A stretch of DNA of 62,413 bases from an uncultured Roseburia sp. Lineage in GTDB: Bacteria; Bacillota; Clostridia; Lachnospirales; Lachnospiraceae. Where the stretch lies: the NCBI GenBank assembly GCA_945787015.1, contig CALZGM010000022.1, positions 1 to 62,413 on the forward strand, written 5' to 3'. Under the pieces are notes generated by a model. The model did not search any database. It had not been told where the DNA came from and saw only the letters and a list, made by a program, of their open reading frames with translations. Both the position numbers and the translations under genes were made by a program. This document shows, piece by piece, positions 16,443 through 25,333 of the stretch (positions within the stretch are counted from its first letter, which is position 1; each line of letters begins with the position of its first letter).

Positions 16443-17225
16443 ATGAATACATATACGATTTTAGGTATTATGATACCGTTTCTTGGAACAACATTTGGCG
16501 CAGCATGTGTGCTTTTTATGAAAAATAATTTACACATACAGGTGCAGCGTGCACTTACAGGTTTTGCAGCCGGAGTGATGGTTGCGGCATCTATTTGGAG
16601 TCTGATTATTCCTGCGATGGACCAGTCAGCGCACATGGGTAAATTATCCTTTTTGCCTTCTGTCATCGGATTCTGGCTGGGGATTCTATTTTTACTTGGT
16701 TTGGATCATCTGATTCCGCATTTGCACTTAAATAGCAATGAGGTAGAGGGACCAAAATCAAAATTGCAAAGAACGACGATGTTGGTTTTGGCAGTAGCGT
16801 TACATAACATTCCGGAGGGGATGGCAGTCGGCGTTGTATATGCCGGTTTGATGGAAAAAAATACTTCCCTGACTCTTATGGGGGCATTTGCATTATCCAT
16901 AGGGATTGCAATCCAGAATTTCCCCGAAGGTGCAATTATCTCTATGCCATTAAGAGCGGAGGGGAAAAGTAAAGCAAAAGCATTTGGACTGGGAGTATTA
17001 TCCGGAATTGTAGAACCGATTGGTGCAATCTTTACCATTATGGCAGCCCGCATTGTTGTACCTATTTTGCCATATTTGCTTAGTTTTGCAGCTGGCGCAA
17101 TGATTTATGTAGTGGTGGAGGAGTTAATTCCGGAGATATCAGAAGGAAATCATTCCAATATAGGAGTTCTTTCTTTCGCAGTAGGATTTACATTAATGAT
17201 GGCGCTTGATGTTGCATTGGGATAA
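16443..17225 (+). CDS. ZIP family divalent metal transporter
   Basis: A 260-aa ZIP-family importer with eight predicted membrane segments. Helix 4 has HNIPEGMAVGVVY and helix 5 has NFPEGAIISMPL, the paired metal-binding sites that carry zinc, iron or manganese inward. The loop between helices 3 and 4 has the histidine-containing stretch LDHLIPHLHLN. The RBS AAGGAG precedes ATG 16443. A palindrome at its promoter suggests regulation by a metal-sensing repressor. Single-gene unit. Confidence 0.92.
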   Translation: MNTYTILGIMIPFLGTTFGAACVLFMKNNLHIQVQRALTGFAAGVMVAASIWSLIIPAMDQSAHMGKLSFLPSVIGFWLGILFLLGLDHLIPHLHLNSNEVEGPKSKLQRTTMLVLAVALHNIPEGMAVGVVYAGLMEKNTSLTLMGAFALSIGIAIQNFPEGAIISMPLRAEGKSKAKAFGLGVLSGIVEPIGAIFTIMAARIVVPILPYLLSFAAGAMIYVVVEELIPEISEGNHSNIGVLSFAVGFTLMMALDVALG

Positions 17226-17341
17226 TATATGATTCTTTTGATTATGCAACTTAAAGTTGCGTGATAATTGCTGGCAGCAACCTACCTTACTTTGTTATAC
17301 TGTGATTACAGATTACAAAATGAAGGCGGAGAAAATAATCT

Positions 17342-17692
17342 ATGACCTTGACGCTATTTATAACTTTAATATTAATCGCAATCCGAATTTTGACCTTTGG
17401 AATACTTATTCATATTGTTGTATTATTAATTAAAGCGCTTCGCAAGTATATAAGGACTTCCGAGGTAAGAAAAGAAAAATCAACCACTAAGAAATCATTG
17501 GGAGAAGCAATTAAAGAGAACAGAATGAGATGTAGGATGACACAAGAATTTGTTGCAGAAAGCATCGGAGTAAGCAGGCAGGCTGTTTCAAAGTGGGAAA
17601 GTGGTACATCTGATCCGAGTACTTCAAATCTGTTGGCACTGGCAAAACTTTTTGGAATTTCTGCGGAAGAACTCTTACACAATAGTAACTAG
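17342..17692 (+). CDS. Membrane-anchored XRE-family regulator
   Basis: A 116-aa protein with an N-terminal hydrophobic helix (about 3-30), a basic linker, and an XRE helix-turn-helix at about 50-110 (TQEFVAESIGVSRQAVSKWE). The order, membrane segment first and DNA-binding domain last, is the reverse of the other XRE membrane regulators in the window. Target unknown. RBS-like GGCGGAG precedes ATG 17342. Confidence 0.8.
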   Translation: MTLTLFITLILIAIRILTFGILIHIVVLLIKALRKYIRTSEVRKEKSTTKKSLGEAIKENRMRCRMTQEFVAESIGVSRQAVSKWESGTSDPSTSNLLALAKLFGISAEELLHNSN

Positions 17693-17778
17693 TGATGAAA
17701 TGAAGGTTTCTTTTTGCATTACGGAATGGTATAATTCATATGTGATTTTCTTTCAGGGAGAGTAGAAAGGAATTACGG

Positions 17779-18099
17779 ATGAATATTAACGAAGTACAGG
17801 CTCTGTGTGCAGAAGGAAAAATTGTTTGGACAGAGCATGTAGAGAAACGAATGGTACAACGTAAAATTAGCCGAGATGATATAAAACGTTGTATCATGAA
17901 TGGTGAAATTATTGAGGAGTATCTTGATGATTATCCATACCCATCGTGTCTGATATTTGGATATGCAGAAGATGAAAGGGTTTTACATGTTGTAGTTAGC
18001 ATAAGTGACGGAGTTCCTAGAATTTTAAATGTCATAACAACGTATTGTCCCGATGAGAGTAGATTTCAAGCAGACATGAAGACAAGGAGGGAAAAATGA
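17779..18099 (+). CDS. DUF4258 protein, likely toxin of TA pair
   Basis: A 106-aa DUF4258 protein. WTEHVEKRMVQRKISRDDI matches the family's conserved H/R region, and DUF4258 is considered RelE/BrnT-like. It is followed with a 4-nt ATGA overlap by a YgiT-type zinc-finger gene, the usual antitoxin partner, so a type II toxin-antitoxin role is likely. RBS GAAAGGA at 17765-17771. Toxicity is inferred from genomic pairing, not from a known activity. Confidence 0.8.
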   Translation: MNINEVQALCAEGKIVWTEHVEKRMVQRKISRDDIKRCIMNGEIIEEYLDDYPYPSCLIFGYAEDERVLHVVVSISDGVPRILNVITTYCPDESRFQADMKTRREK

Positions 18100-18344
18100 T
18101 GTGTGCATTTTGTAAAGGAAAAGAAACAAAAAATATTTTAGATAAATATTTGGTTACATTGGATGGTACGGTATTGATTGTAAATGATGTTCCAACAATG
18201 GAATGTGTACAGTGCGGTGAGAAATTCTACACGGATGATGTTTCAGAGAAATTAGAGAAAATCGTAAATAAGGCACGGACAATTCCGGCAGAGATTTTAA
18301 TGACGGATTATAGTGAGTGTAATGCGATTGAAGTAGTACGATAA
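18096..18344 (+). CDS. YgiT-type zinc-finger antitoxin
   Basis: An 82-aa protein with an N-terminal zinc ribbon of two pairs, CAFC and CVQC, as in MqsA/YgiT-type antitoxins. The C-terminal part (VSEKLEKIVNKARTIPAEI) is helical and lacks the HTH of full-length MqsA. It probably binds and neutralises the DUF4258 protein encoded just upstream. AAGGAGG lies 6 nt before the start. Confidence 0.82.
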   Translation: MMCAFCKGKETKNILDKYLVTLDGTVLIVNDVPTMECVQCGEKFYTDDVSEKLEKIVNKARTIPAEILMTDYSECNAIEVVR

Positions 18345-18352
18345 GAAAGTTT

Positions 18353-18387
18353 AGGAGCAATGCGAATGTTTTGCATTGCTCCTTTTA
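18353..18387 (+). terminator. Terminator of DUF4258/YgiT operon
   Basis: AGGAGCAATGC (18353-18363) pairs with GCATTGCTCCT (18373-18383), followed by T. A second hairpin-forming stretch lies at 18393-18420 without a T run. Confidence 0.85.
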
Positions 18388-18562
18388 TATAGTGTGTCCA
18401 GCGAAGCTGGAGCACACTTGCATGCAACCGCACTGTTACTTAAATTCTCGCATTTCGAGAGAAATTCTCACATCCAATGGTGGTATTTTTCCTGACAAAA
18501 TGAGAGAATGTCAATGTAAAAGATGAACTGGCAGGTACCGCCGACAGCAGGGAGGAACAGCG

Positions 18563-19837
18563 ATGGAAAAGAAAACCATTGGAAAATTTATAGCAGCATT
18601 AAGACGTGCAAATGGAATGACACAGAAGGAGCTTGGAGATAGGCTGTATGTATCAGACAAGACGGTGAGCCGCTGGGAATGTGAGGAATGTACACCGGAG
18701 CTTTCACTCATTCCGGCTATTGCAGAGATATTTGGAATTACGACAGATGAATAGCTGCGTGGAGAACGAAATAATAAGACTGAAGCAGAAGATGAAACGA
18801 CATCCGCAAAGCAGAAAGTAAAAAGTGAGAAACAGTTGAAAGCCATGCTTCATGGCAGACTTGTTAAGTATCAAAACTTGAGCTTTGTATCGATAGGAAT
18901 TGCACTTGGAGGCTTGATTGCAGCAATCATTTGTAATCTTGGTTTTACCAGGGGAATTTTAGGATTTTGTATGGGAAGTATCTTTCTGCTAATCAGCGTT
19001 ATTTTTCAAATGTGTGCGTTGAGAAGCAAGCTTTTACCAATGTTAGAAGAGGATGAGAATCAAAGGCTCCTTATGAAAAAAGCAAATACAAAAATGCAAA
19101 GGTTGGCAGTTGGGGTAATAGCAGTTAATTTAAGCCTTTTTGCATTCTTTTTGCCACTAGCGATATTTAGTCAGGGTGGATATACAGGACTGAGCTTTGG
19201 AACTTGGCTTGGCTATGGCCTTTTATTTGCAGGGATTACATTGGTAATTGTGTATGCAATCTACGCTTTCTGCATTCGGGAAAGATTTGCAAAAAAGGAA
19301 ACGCTCTATATGGAAGAAGCATATTGGGTATGGATGAAAGAGGACAAGAAATTATTAAAGAAAGCTTTAAAGACGGCGCTGGCTATTGCGATTGTTCTAG
19401 GGATAATCAGCGGCGTGATTTATAATCTGGCCCCGGCTATTATTGTAAAACCGATTGTATTTGAGACAGTAGAAGAGTTCCAACTTTATATGGAAGAAAA
19501 TACGGACAACTATTATGCAGATGGCTGGGATGTCACTATCGTACCGGTCAGAGAGGAAACAGAGCAGGAAGAGGCGGAGGAGCCTTTGGCACAGGCTTTA
19601 GGAAAAGACGGAGAAGTACTATTTGAATATGCTGAGGGAAATTTTTATCATTATATTCGCTATGATGCCAAGGAAGGTATGCCGATAGAGCTCTACTTAA
19701 AGGAAGACTGGAACAGGGTGCTTTTTATACGCGACAGGATTAGTATGGCTTTGGGAATACTAATTGTGATTGAACTCGTAGGCTTTACTGCCTTATATTT
19801 AAGGAAAACCACTAGAAATTTACCCAATTTTTCTTGA
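18563..19837 (+). pseudogene. XRE membrane regulator split by an in-frame TAG
   Basis: Reading straight through gives a 424-residue protein: an XRE helix-turn-helix (residues 10-63, TQKELGDRLYVSDKTVSRWE), then four or more membrane segments and an extracytoplasmic region. Codon 64 (18752-18754) is TAG where family members continue DELLRGER; the sequence after it, LRGERNN, is preserved. The downstream frame stays open to 19837, with an in-frame ATG at 18836. TTG (Leu) to TAG is the simplest change. The 63-aa DNA-binding fragment could still be made from RBS AGGGAGG (18549-18555). The lesion looks recent because no other decay is visible. Confidence 0.8.
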
Positions 19838-19962
19838 AAAACGCCGTGATTTTTGGTACCTTCGTCATTGATTTTCACATATATTAGTCGTAAGATATAG
19901 CTTGCGCTTAAAGGCAAGGTTGTCTGGCGCACTTTATTTTGAGGAAAAGAGTGTGAAATGTT

Positions 19963-21255
19963 ATGAATATTTTATTATCTGTATCAGTAGCCCTTTTAGC
20001 AGGGTTACTTATGACAAGAGTATTTAAGCCATTTAAACTGCCATCTGTAACCGCATATCTGATTGCTGGTGTGTTGATTGGACCATACTGCATTGGTGCC
20101 TTACATATTGAGGGACTTGGCTTCACAACGATGGATGAAGTAAGTGTGCTCTCTTTAGTATCACAGGTAGCACTTGGCTTTATTGCATTTTCCATTGGTA
20201 ATGAATTCCGTTTGAGTGATTTGAAAAAAATCGGAAAGCAGGCATTTGTCATCGGTATCTTCCAGGCATTGGTTGCAACCTTATTTGTTGATTTGGCATT
20301 GCTTGCAGTACATCTGATGATGCCGGAAAAACTGACTCTGGCGCAGACTTTGACATTAGGCGCGATTGCTACAGCAACAGCACCGGCTGCAACCCTTATG
20401 GTTGTAAGACAGTATAAAGCAAAGGGACCTCTTACCAGTTTGCTTCTTCCAATCGTAGCATTGGATGACGCAGTGGGCTTAGTGGTATTTGCAGTTTCCT
20501 TTGGTATTGCAAAGACCTTAGTCAGTGGAACGGTTGATTTGATTTCTATTCTCGTAAATCCATTGGTGGAAATTGTTTGTTCCCTTTTACTGGGAGCGTT
20601 CATGGGCTGGCTTTTGACACAGCTGGAAAAAATGTTTAACTCCAATACAAATCGTTTGAATATGACAATTGCTTTCGTATTTATGACCGTTGCATTGTCT
20701 ATGATGTCTTTTAACATTGGACCTGTACACGTTGGATTTTCTTCCTTACTTGTATGCATGATGTTAGGAACGGTATTCTGTAATATCTGTCCGTTGTCGC
20801 ATGATTTAATGGGGGCTGCCGATAAGTGGACTTCTCCGCTATTTGCATTATTCTTCGTTATCAGCGGTGCAGAATTGGAACTTAGTGTATTTACAGATAT
20901 CGCAATCGTAGGAATTGGTGTTATCTACATTATTTTCCGTTGTTTAGGAAAATACACCGGTACATTTGCAAGTGCGAAGGCAACCAAATGTGAACCACAG
21001 ATTTGCAAGTATTTAGGAATTACACTTTTCCCACAGGCAGGTGTTGCTCTTGGAATGTGTACCACAGCGATGCAGCTTGGAACAGAGGGAAATCTGATTC
21101 GAAACATTACTTTATTTGCCGTATTAGTTTATGAAATCGTAGGACCACTTCTTACCAAGATGGCATTGACAGCAGCAGGAGATATTAAACCGATGTCAGA
21201 GGAAGTAAAGAATCGTCGTCAGACAAAACTGGAACAGGCCAAGGCAGGAAAATAA
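19963..21255 (+). CDS. Cation:proton antiporter (CPA2/Kef-type)
   Basis: A 430-aa integral membrane protein with 12-13 hydrophobic segments, resembling CPA2 Na+(K+)/H+ antiporters. VFKPFKLPSVTAYLIAGVLI matches the first Na_H_Exchanger helices and VALDDAVGLVVFAV carries the paired-Asp ion-binding site. It lacks a cytosolic TrkA-N/RCK domain, so it is the short form. Likely role: pH or sodium homeostasis. RBS is weak (GAGGAAAAG, 17-22 nt before the start). Confidence 0.9.
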   Translation: MNILLSVSVALLAGLLMTRVFKPFKLPSVTAYLIAGVLIGPYCIGALHIEGLGFTTMDEVSVLSLVSQVALGFIAFSIGNEFRLSDLKKIGKQAFVIGIFQALVATLFVDLALLAVHLMMPEKLTLAQTLTLGAIATATAPAATLMVVRQYKAKGPLTSLLLPIVALDDAVGLVVFAVSFGIAKTLVSGTVDLISILVNPLVEIVCSLLLGAFMGWLLTQLEKMFNSNTNRLNMTIAFVFMTVALSMMSFNIGPVHVGFSSLLVCMMLGTVFCNICPLSHDLMGAADKWTSPLFALFFVISGAELELSVFTDIAIVGIGVIYIIFRCLGKYTGTFASAKATKCEPQICKYLGITLFPQAGVALGMCTTAMQLGTEGNLIRNITLFAVLVYEIVGPLLTKMALTAAGDIKPMSEEVKNRRQTKLEQAKAGK

Positions 21256-21374
21256 TACAGATTAATATTGCTTTGAATGAGAAAGAGGAGATTTTGGGAA
21301 AACCGAAATCTCCTTTTGTATTATGCAAAAAAATAGATTATAATGTTATTAATATGGGAAAGGGAGATTTTTAT

Positions 21375-21535
21375 ATGAGCATCAAAAACGAACCAAAGAT
21401 AAAGAATCCGTTAATCGTAGCCATTCGTGAGCAGTTAGCATCGTGCACTTTGGATGTGAACTGGAGCTTCCCTCTACGATTGCACGCGGCGATGATATCT
21501 GTCAGATTCGTTTTGTAAGAAAAAAGAAAAACTAA
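21375..21535 (+). pseudogene. Small frameshifted gene of unknown function
   Basis: ATG 21375 (GGGAG at 21362-21366) opens a short frame that changes character at 21458. Moving one base there gives a smooth continuation ELELPSTIARGDDICQIRF ending at TAA 21533-21535, a 53-residue product. One missing G after GTG (21456-21458) explains this. The ending is reminiscent of L-2-amino-thiazoline-4-carboxylic acid hydrolase C-termini, so it may be a residue of a larger gene. The family is not certain. Confidence 0.4.
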
Positions 21536-21545
21536 GGAAGGCAAC

Positions 21546-22706
21546 ATGGTACATTTACTTTTATTTATCATATATTTATCATTTATCAGTCTGGGATTGC
21601 CGGATGGCTTGCTTGGAGCGGCATGGCCGACCATGTATTTAGAATTTGGTGTACCGGTATCCTATGCAGGACTGGTATCCATGATTATTTCGGTGGGCAC
21701 CATTGTTTCCAGCCTGCAGAGTGATCGGATGACAAGGCGGTTCGGAACGGGAATTGTGACGACAGTAAGCGTTATGATGACAGCTGTTGCACTATTTGGA
21801 TTTTCCATGAGCCATTCATTTTTTGCATTATGTTTATGGTCAATTCCCTATGGACTTGGTGCGGGTGGTGTAGATGCCTCTATCAATAATTATGTAGCGT
21901 TGCATTATGCCAGCCGGCATATGAGCTGGCTACATTGCATGTGGGGAATTGGGGCTGCAACAGGACCGCATATCATGGGCTATGTGCTGACCGGTGGGGC
22001 AAGCTGGAATGCTGGTTACCGCTATGTGGGCATGATTCAGATGATACTTACCGCAATTCTGTTTCTTAGCCTTCCGATTTGGAAAAAACGGAACGCAGGA
22101 GAAACAGAGAATGGAGAGCCGGTATCCGATAAACCGCTTACGCTAAAAGAAATATTCCATATTCCCGGCGCAAAGGAAGTTATGGTAATGTTTTTTGGCT
22201 ATTGCGCACTGGAACAGACCGCAGGGCTTTGGGCAGCAAGTTATCTGGTACTCCATCATGGAGTAACTGTAGAAATGGCTGCACAGATGGCTACGCTTTT
22301 CTATACAGGAATTACGATCGGCAGGGCGGTTAGCGGATTTATGACAATGAAGTTTTCTGATGCTCAGATGATTCGGATTGGCGAAGCTATTATTTTATTG
22401 GGGGCGGCAGCAATTTTACTCCCGCTGGGAGTGACGGTAGCCTTTGTGGGACTGGTTCTTGTCGGACTTGGGTGTGCACCGATTTATCCATGCGTGATTC
22501 ACTCTACACCGGAGCACTTCGGCGCGGATAAATCTCAGGCAATTATCGGTGTGCAGATGGCATGTGCTTATGTAGGAACCTGTCTCATGCCACCATTTTT
22601 TGGATTAATTGCAAATCACATCAGTATTGCATTATTCCCGGTATTTTTACTGGTGATTTTAGTGCTTATGGCTGTAATGCATGAGCGTTTAGAAAAAATA
22701 GCTTAA
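21546..22706 (+). CDS. MFS transporter
   Basis: A 386-aa major facilitator superfamily protein with 12 predicted membrane helices and the loop 2-3 motif SDRMTRRFGTG. FSMSHSFFALCLWSIPYGLG and GLGCAPIYPCVIHSTPEHFG resemble FucP/Bypass-of-Stop-type sugar or drug transporters. Substrate not predictable. The stop is 15 nt before the glycosyltransferase-MarR fusion gene, so these two are likely one operon. Confidence 0.88.
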   Translation: MVHLLLFIIYLSFISLGLPDGLLGAAWPTMYLEFGVPVSYAGLVSMIISVGTIVSSLQSDRMTRRFGTGIVTTVSVMMTAVALFGFSMSHSFFALCLWSIPYGLGAGGVDASINNYVALHYASRHMSWLHCMWGIGAATGPHIMGYVLTGGASWNAGYRYVGMIQMILTAILFLSLPIWKKRNAGETENGEPVSDKPLTLKEIFHIPGAKEVMVMFFGYCALEQTAGLWAASYLVLHHGVTVEMAAQMATLFYTGITIGRAVSGFMTMKFSDAQMIRIGEAIILLGAAAILLPLGVTVAFVGLVLVGLGCAPIYPCVIHSTPEHFGADKSQAIIGVQMACAYVGTCLMPPFFGLIANHISIALFPVFLLVILVLMAVMHERLEKIA

Positions 22707-22721
22707 TAAGGGGGAGATACG

Positions 22722-24026
22722 ATGAAGCCTATGGTAAGTATTATCGTTCCAATTTACAATGCGAGTAAAACACTTGCCCGCTGCGTGGACAGTATTTTAA
22801 ATCAAGAGTACACCGATTTTGAACTTCTTTTAATGGATGACGGAAGTAAAGATGAATCTCCAATTATCTGTGATGAATATGCTGCAAAAGATACCAGAGT
22901 ACGTGTCATCCATAAAGAAAACAGCGGTGTATCTGCGACCAGAAATATGGCGCTTGATTTGGCAGAAGGAAAATATTTGCAGTTTTTAGATAGTGATGAC
23001 TGGATTACGCCGAATGCAACGAAGCTTTTGGTAGAGGCGGCAGAACAGCATGACTGCGATATGGTAATTGCAGACTTTTATCGCGTGGTTGGAGAACGTG
23101 TTTCTCATAAAGGTGCGATTGAAGGTGAGGGAGTTTTAAGCCGGGAAGCTTTTGCAGAGGAAATGATGGAGAATCCTGCTGACTTTTACTATGGCGTATT
23201 GTGGAACAAGCTTTTCCGCAGAGATATCATAGAGAAGAATAAGCTGCGGATGGATGAAAAACTGAGCTGGTGTGAGGATTTTCTGTTTAATCTGGAGTAT
23301 ATCCGCTATTGCGAGAAGCTGTTTGTGCTTCAGGTGCCAATCTATTATTATGTGCGGACAAAGGGTTCACTTGCCAGTCAGGGTATGAGTATTACCAAAA
23401 CGGTGAAAATGAAGCTGATGCTGTTTGAATATTATACAGATTTTTATAAACAGGTGCTCACCGAAGAAGAGTACCAGAAAAAGCGGCTGCAGGTTTATCG
23501 TTTTCTGGTGGATTCTGCATCGGATGGTACCGTACTTCCAACGGTTATGCCGGGGACGAAGAAGCTGGGAGAGGAACGTATCCAAACCAGTCAGGCTGCA
23601 ATTGATGCGGATGGTGTTTTAATGGATGCATACCGTGACCGAAAATTGCTGGATTATTATATGGAACCGGCAGCAATCCGCTATGAATTAAGCATCAATG
23701 AAATGCGGATATTGCTATGTCTCTGTGCAAATGTCGCATGCAAGGATAGAAGAGAACTGGCAGAAATTTCGGGCGTCTCATACAGTAATGTGACGATTGC
23801 ATTGCAGCATCTGGCACAACGAGGTTTCGTACGTGTGACAAAAAAACGTGGCAAGGAAGTCCTTACTGCAAAGTTTTATCCGGAAGCAAAACCGATATTA
23901 GAGGAATTAAAGCTAATTCAGACTGAATTAAAAACAGCAAAACTGGCCGGCCTTTCCGAGGAAGAAGTGCAGCAGTATCTGCATCTGTCAGAAAAAATCA
24001 AACAGAATATGCAGAAGATTTTGTAG
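22722..24026 (+). CDS. GT2 glycosyltransferase fused to MarR-like winged helix
   Basis: A 434-aa two-part protein. Residues 1-210 are a GT-A family 2 glycosyltransferase: VSIIVPIYNASKTLARCVDS, the MDDGSKDESP loop and the DxD-type motif FLDSDDW. Residues 321-434 are a MarR-like winged helix: NEMRILLCLCANV, the helix-turn-helix RRELAEISGVSYSNVTIALQHL, the wing VRVTKKRGKEVLTAKFYPEA, then a helical C-terminus like the MarR dimerisation helices. No frame break separates the parts. The combination would allow a sugar-transferring enzyme to bind DNA, or the DNA-binding domain may be used for dimerisation only. GGGGGAG precedes ATG 22722. Confidence 0.85.
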   Translation: MKPMVSIIVPIYNASKTLARCVDSILNQEYTDFELLLMDDGSKDESPIICDEYAAKDTRVRVIHKENSGVSATRNMALDLAEGKYLQFLDSDDWITPNATKLLVEAAEQHDCDMVIADFYRVVGERVSHKGAIEGEGVLSREAFAEEMMENPADFYYGVLWNKLFRRDIIEKNKLRMDEKLSWCEDFLFNLEYIRYCEKLFVLQVPIYYYVRTKGSLASQGMSITKTVKMKLMLFEYYTDFYKQVLTEEEYQKKRLQVYRFLVDSASDGTVLPTVMPGTKKLGEERIQTSQAAIDADGVLMDAYRDRKLLDYYMEPAAIRYELSINEMRILLCLCANVACKDRRELAEISGVSYSNVTIALQHLAQRGFVRVTKKRGKEVLTAKFYPEAKPILEELKLIQTELKTAKLAGLSEEEVQQYLHLSEKIKQNMQKIL

Positions 24027-24040
24027 TGAGTGCAGAACTT

Positions 24041-25192
24041 CTAATTCTTTTTTTCTTTCAGCAGAGCCTGGCGTTTTCTGGTAGCCTCCTTTAAAAGAGA
24101 ATAGGCGGCAGAAAATACAGGTACACCAAAAAACATACCAAGAATGCCACAAAGCCTTCCACCAATGGTAATGGCAATAAGTACCCAGATGGGAGGCAGG
24201 TTAATTCTTGTTCCGATAACTTTTGGGTAAATCCAGTCGCCCTCTAATTGTTGGAGAACGAATAAAAAAATAAGAAATAGCAGTGCTTTATAGGGTGATA
24301 TGGTATACAGCACAAATGCACCTGCAATGGCACCGATGTAGGCACCAATAATGGGCAATAGTGCTGTGATACCCACAAGAGCGCCAATCATTGCGGCATA
24401 AGGAAGCCTCAAAAGAAACATACCAATCATGCAGAGGACTCCCAAAATGAACGCTTCTATTGCCTGCGCAGCAATAAAATGTTGAAAGGTAGAGGCAAAA
24501 ACAGCAGAAATGTGGATAAGATTCTGACCGACACGTTCCGGCAGCCAAACATGAATCAGATGTTTGGTCTGCCGTTTTAATTTTTCTTTATGATATAGGA
24601 GATATATAGAAATTGCCAGCCCAACAAAAAAGTCAGTAACAACATTGACAAGAGATACAAGTGTTGATATGGCGATATCTACCGACTGGTCCCGAAAGGC
24701 TCCGGTCCGCTGCCTGATTTGCAGATTCAAATCTTCCCAGTTAATACTATAATTTTCCATCCAGCTGCAGAAGGGCAGGCGAGAGAAAATGATATTTCCA
24801 TCTGCATCCAGAAGCTGTTTGAAAAGTAGCATGAGATTGTTTCCGACAATGATAACTGCCTCGATAAAGGCGGGAATTACTAAAAATGCCAAACCAATGA
24901 ACAAGCCAAAAACAAACAGAAAAGAGAGTACAATTGCAAGCGGTCTTCTAAGAAACCGCATTTTTTTGCTTTTCGGGAAAAGTTTTTTCTCGATTGACCG
25001 CATAGGTACATTAAAAATAAGGGCAAGTGCAAGAGCCCAGATAATCGGAAGAAAGAGGTTTAATAGCCATGCAAAAGCAGCCGCAACGACATCAATGTGG
25101 CGCACGCTAAGGTAAATCAGAATACAGGAGGCAAAAATGCCAATCAGCCATTTTGCAAGAACTTTTAGTTGCTGTTTGTTTTCGATAAGCAT
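24041..25192 (-). CDS. AI-2E family transporter
   Basis: A 383-aa membrane protein with 7-8 predicted helices, of the AI-2E/YdiK/YhhQ-like permease family. Conserved parts are the C-terminal IGAYIGAIAGAFVLYTIS and LEGDWIYPKVIGTRINLPP. Proposed roles include autoinducer-2 export or Na+/H+ exchange, and neither is certain for a given member. Start at 25192 with AGGAGG upstream. It converges with the glycosyltransferase-MarR gene. Confidence 0.88.
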   Translation of the reverse strand: MLIENKQQLKVLAKWLIGIFASCILIYLSVRHIDVVAAAFAWLLNLFLPIIWALALALIFNVPMRSIEKKLFPKSKKMRFLRRPLAIVLSFLFVFGLFIGLAFLVIPAFIEAVIIVGNNLMLLFKQLLDADGNIIFSRLPFCSWMENYSINWEDLNLQIRQRTGAFRDQSVDIAISTLVSLVNVVTDFFVGLAISIYLLYHKEKLKRQTKHLIHVWLPERVGQNLIHISAVFASTFQHFIAAQAIEAFILGVLCMIGMFLLRLPYAAMIGALVGITALLPIIGAYIGAIAGAFVLYTISPYKALLFLIFLFVLQQLEGDWIYPKVIGTRINLPPIWVLIAITIGGRLCGILGMFFGVPVFSAAYSLLKEATRKRQALLKEKKN

Positions 25193-25292
25193 GGGAAACC
25201 TCCTTTCGAGGTTAGTTTCCCAGAAATAAAAAAGAAATATTCTTGAATCATAAATATAACTATGCCTTCAATAGGAATGAAAGAGAAAAAGA

Positions 25293-25321
25293 AAAGACCT
25301 GTTCAACTTGAGCAGGCCTTT
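25293..25321 (-). terminator. Terminator of oxidoreductase gene
   Basis: Imperfect stem-loop of 12-bp arms (25293-25304/25310-25321) followed, on the minus strand, by TTTTCTTTTT. It lies 12 nt beyond the oxidoreductase stop. Confidence 0.75.
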
Positions 25322-25333
25322 AAACAATCTGTT

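Noticed and set aside
18752-18754. TAG codon as pyrrolysine or programmed readthrough
   Set aside because: No pyrrolysine genes or readthrough context are visible; TTG to TAG is the simpler explanation.
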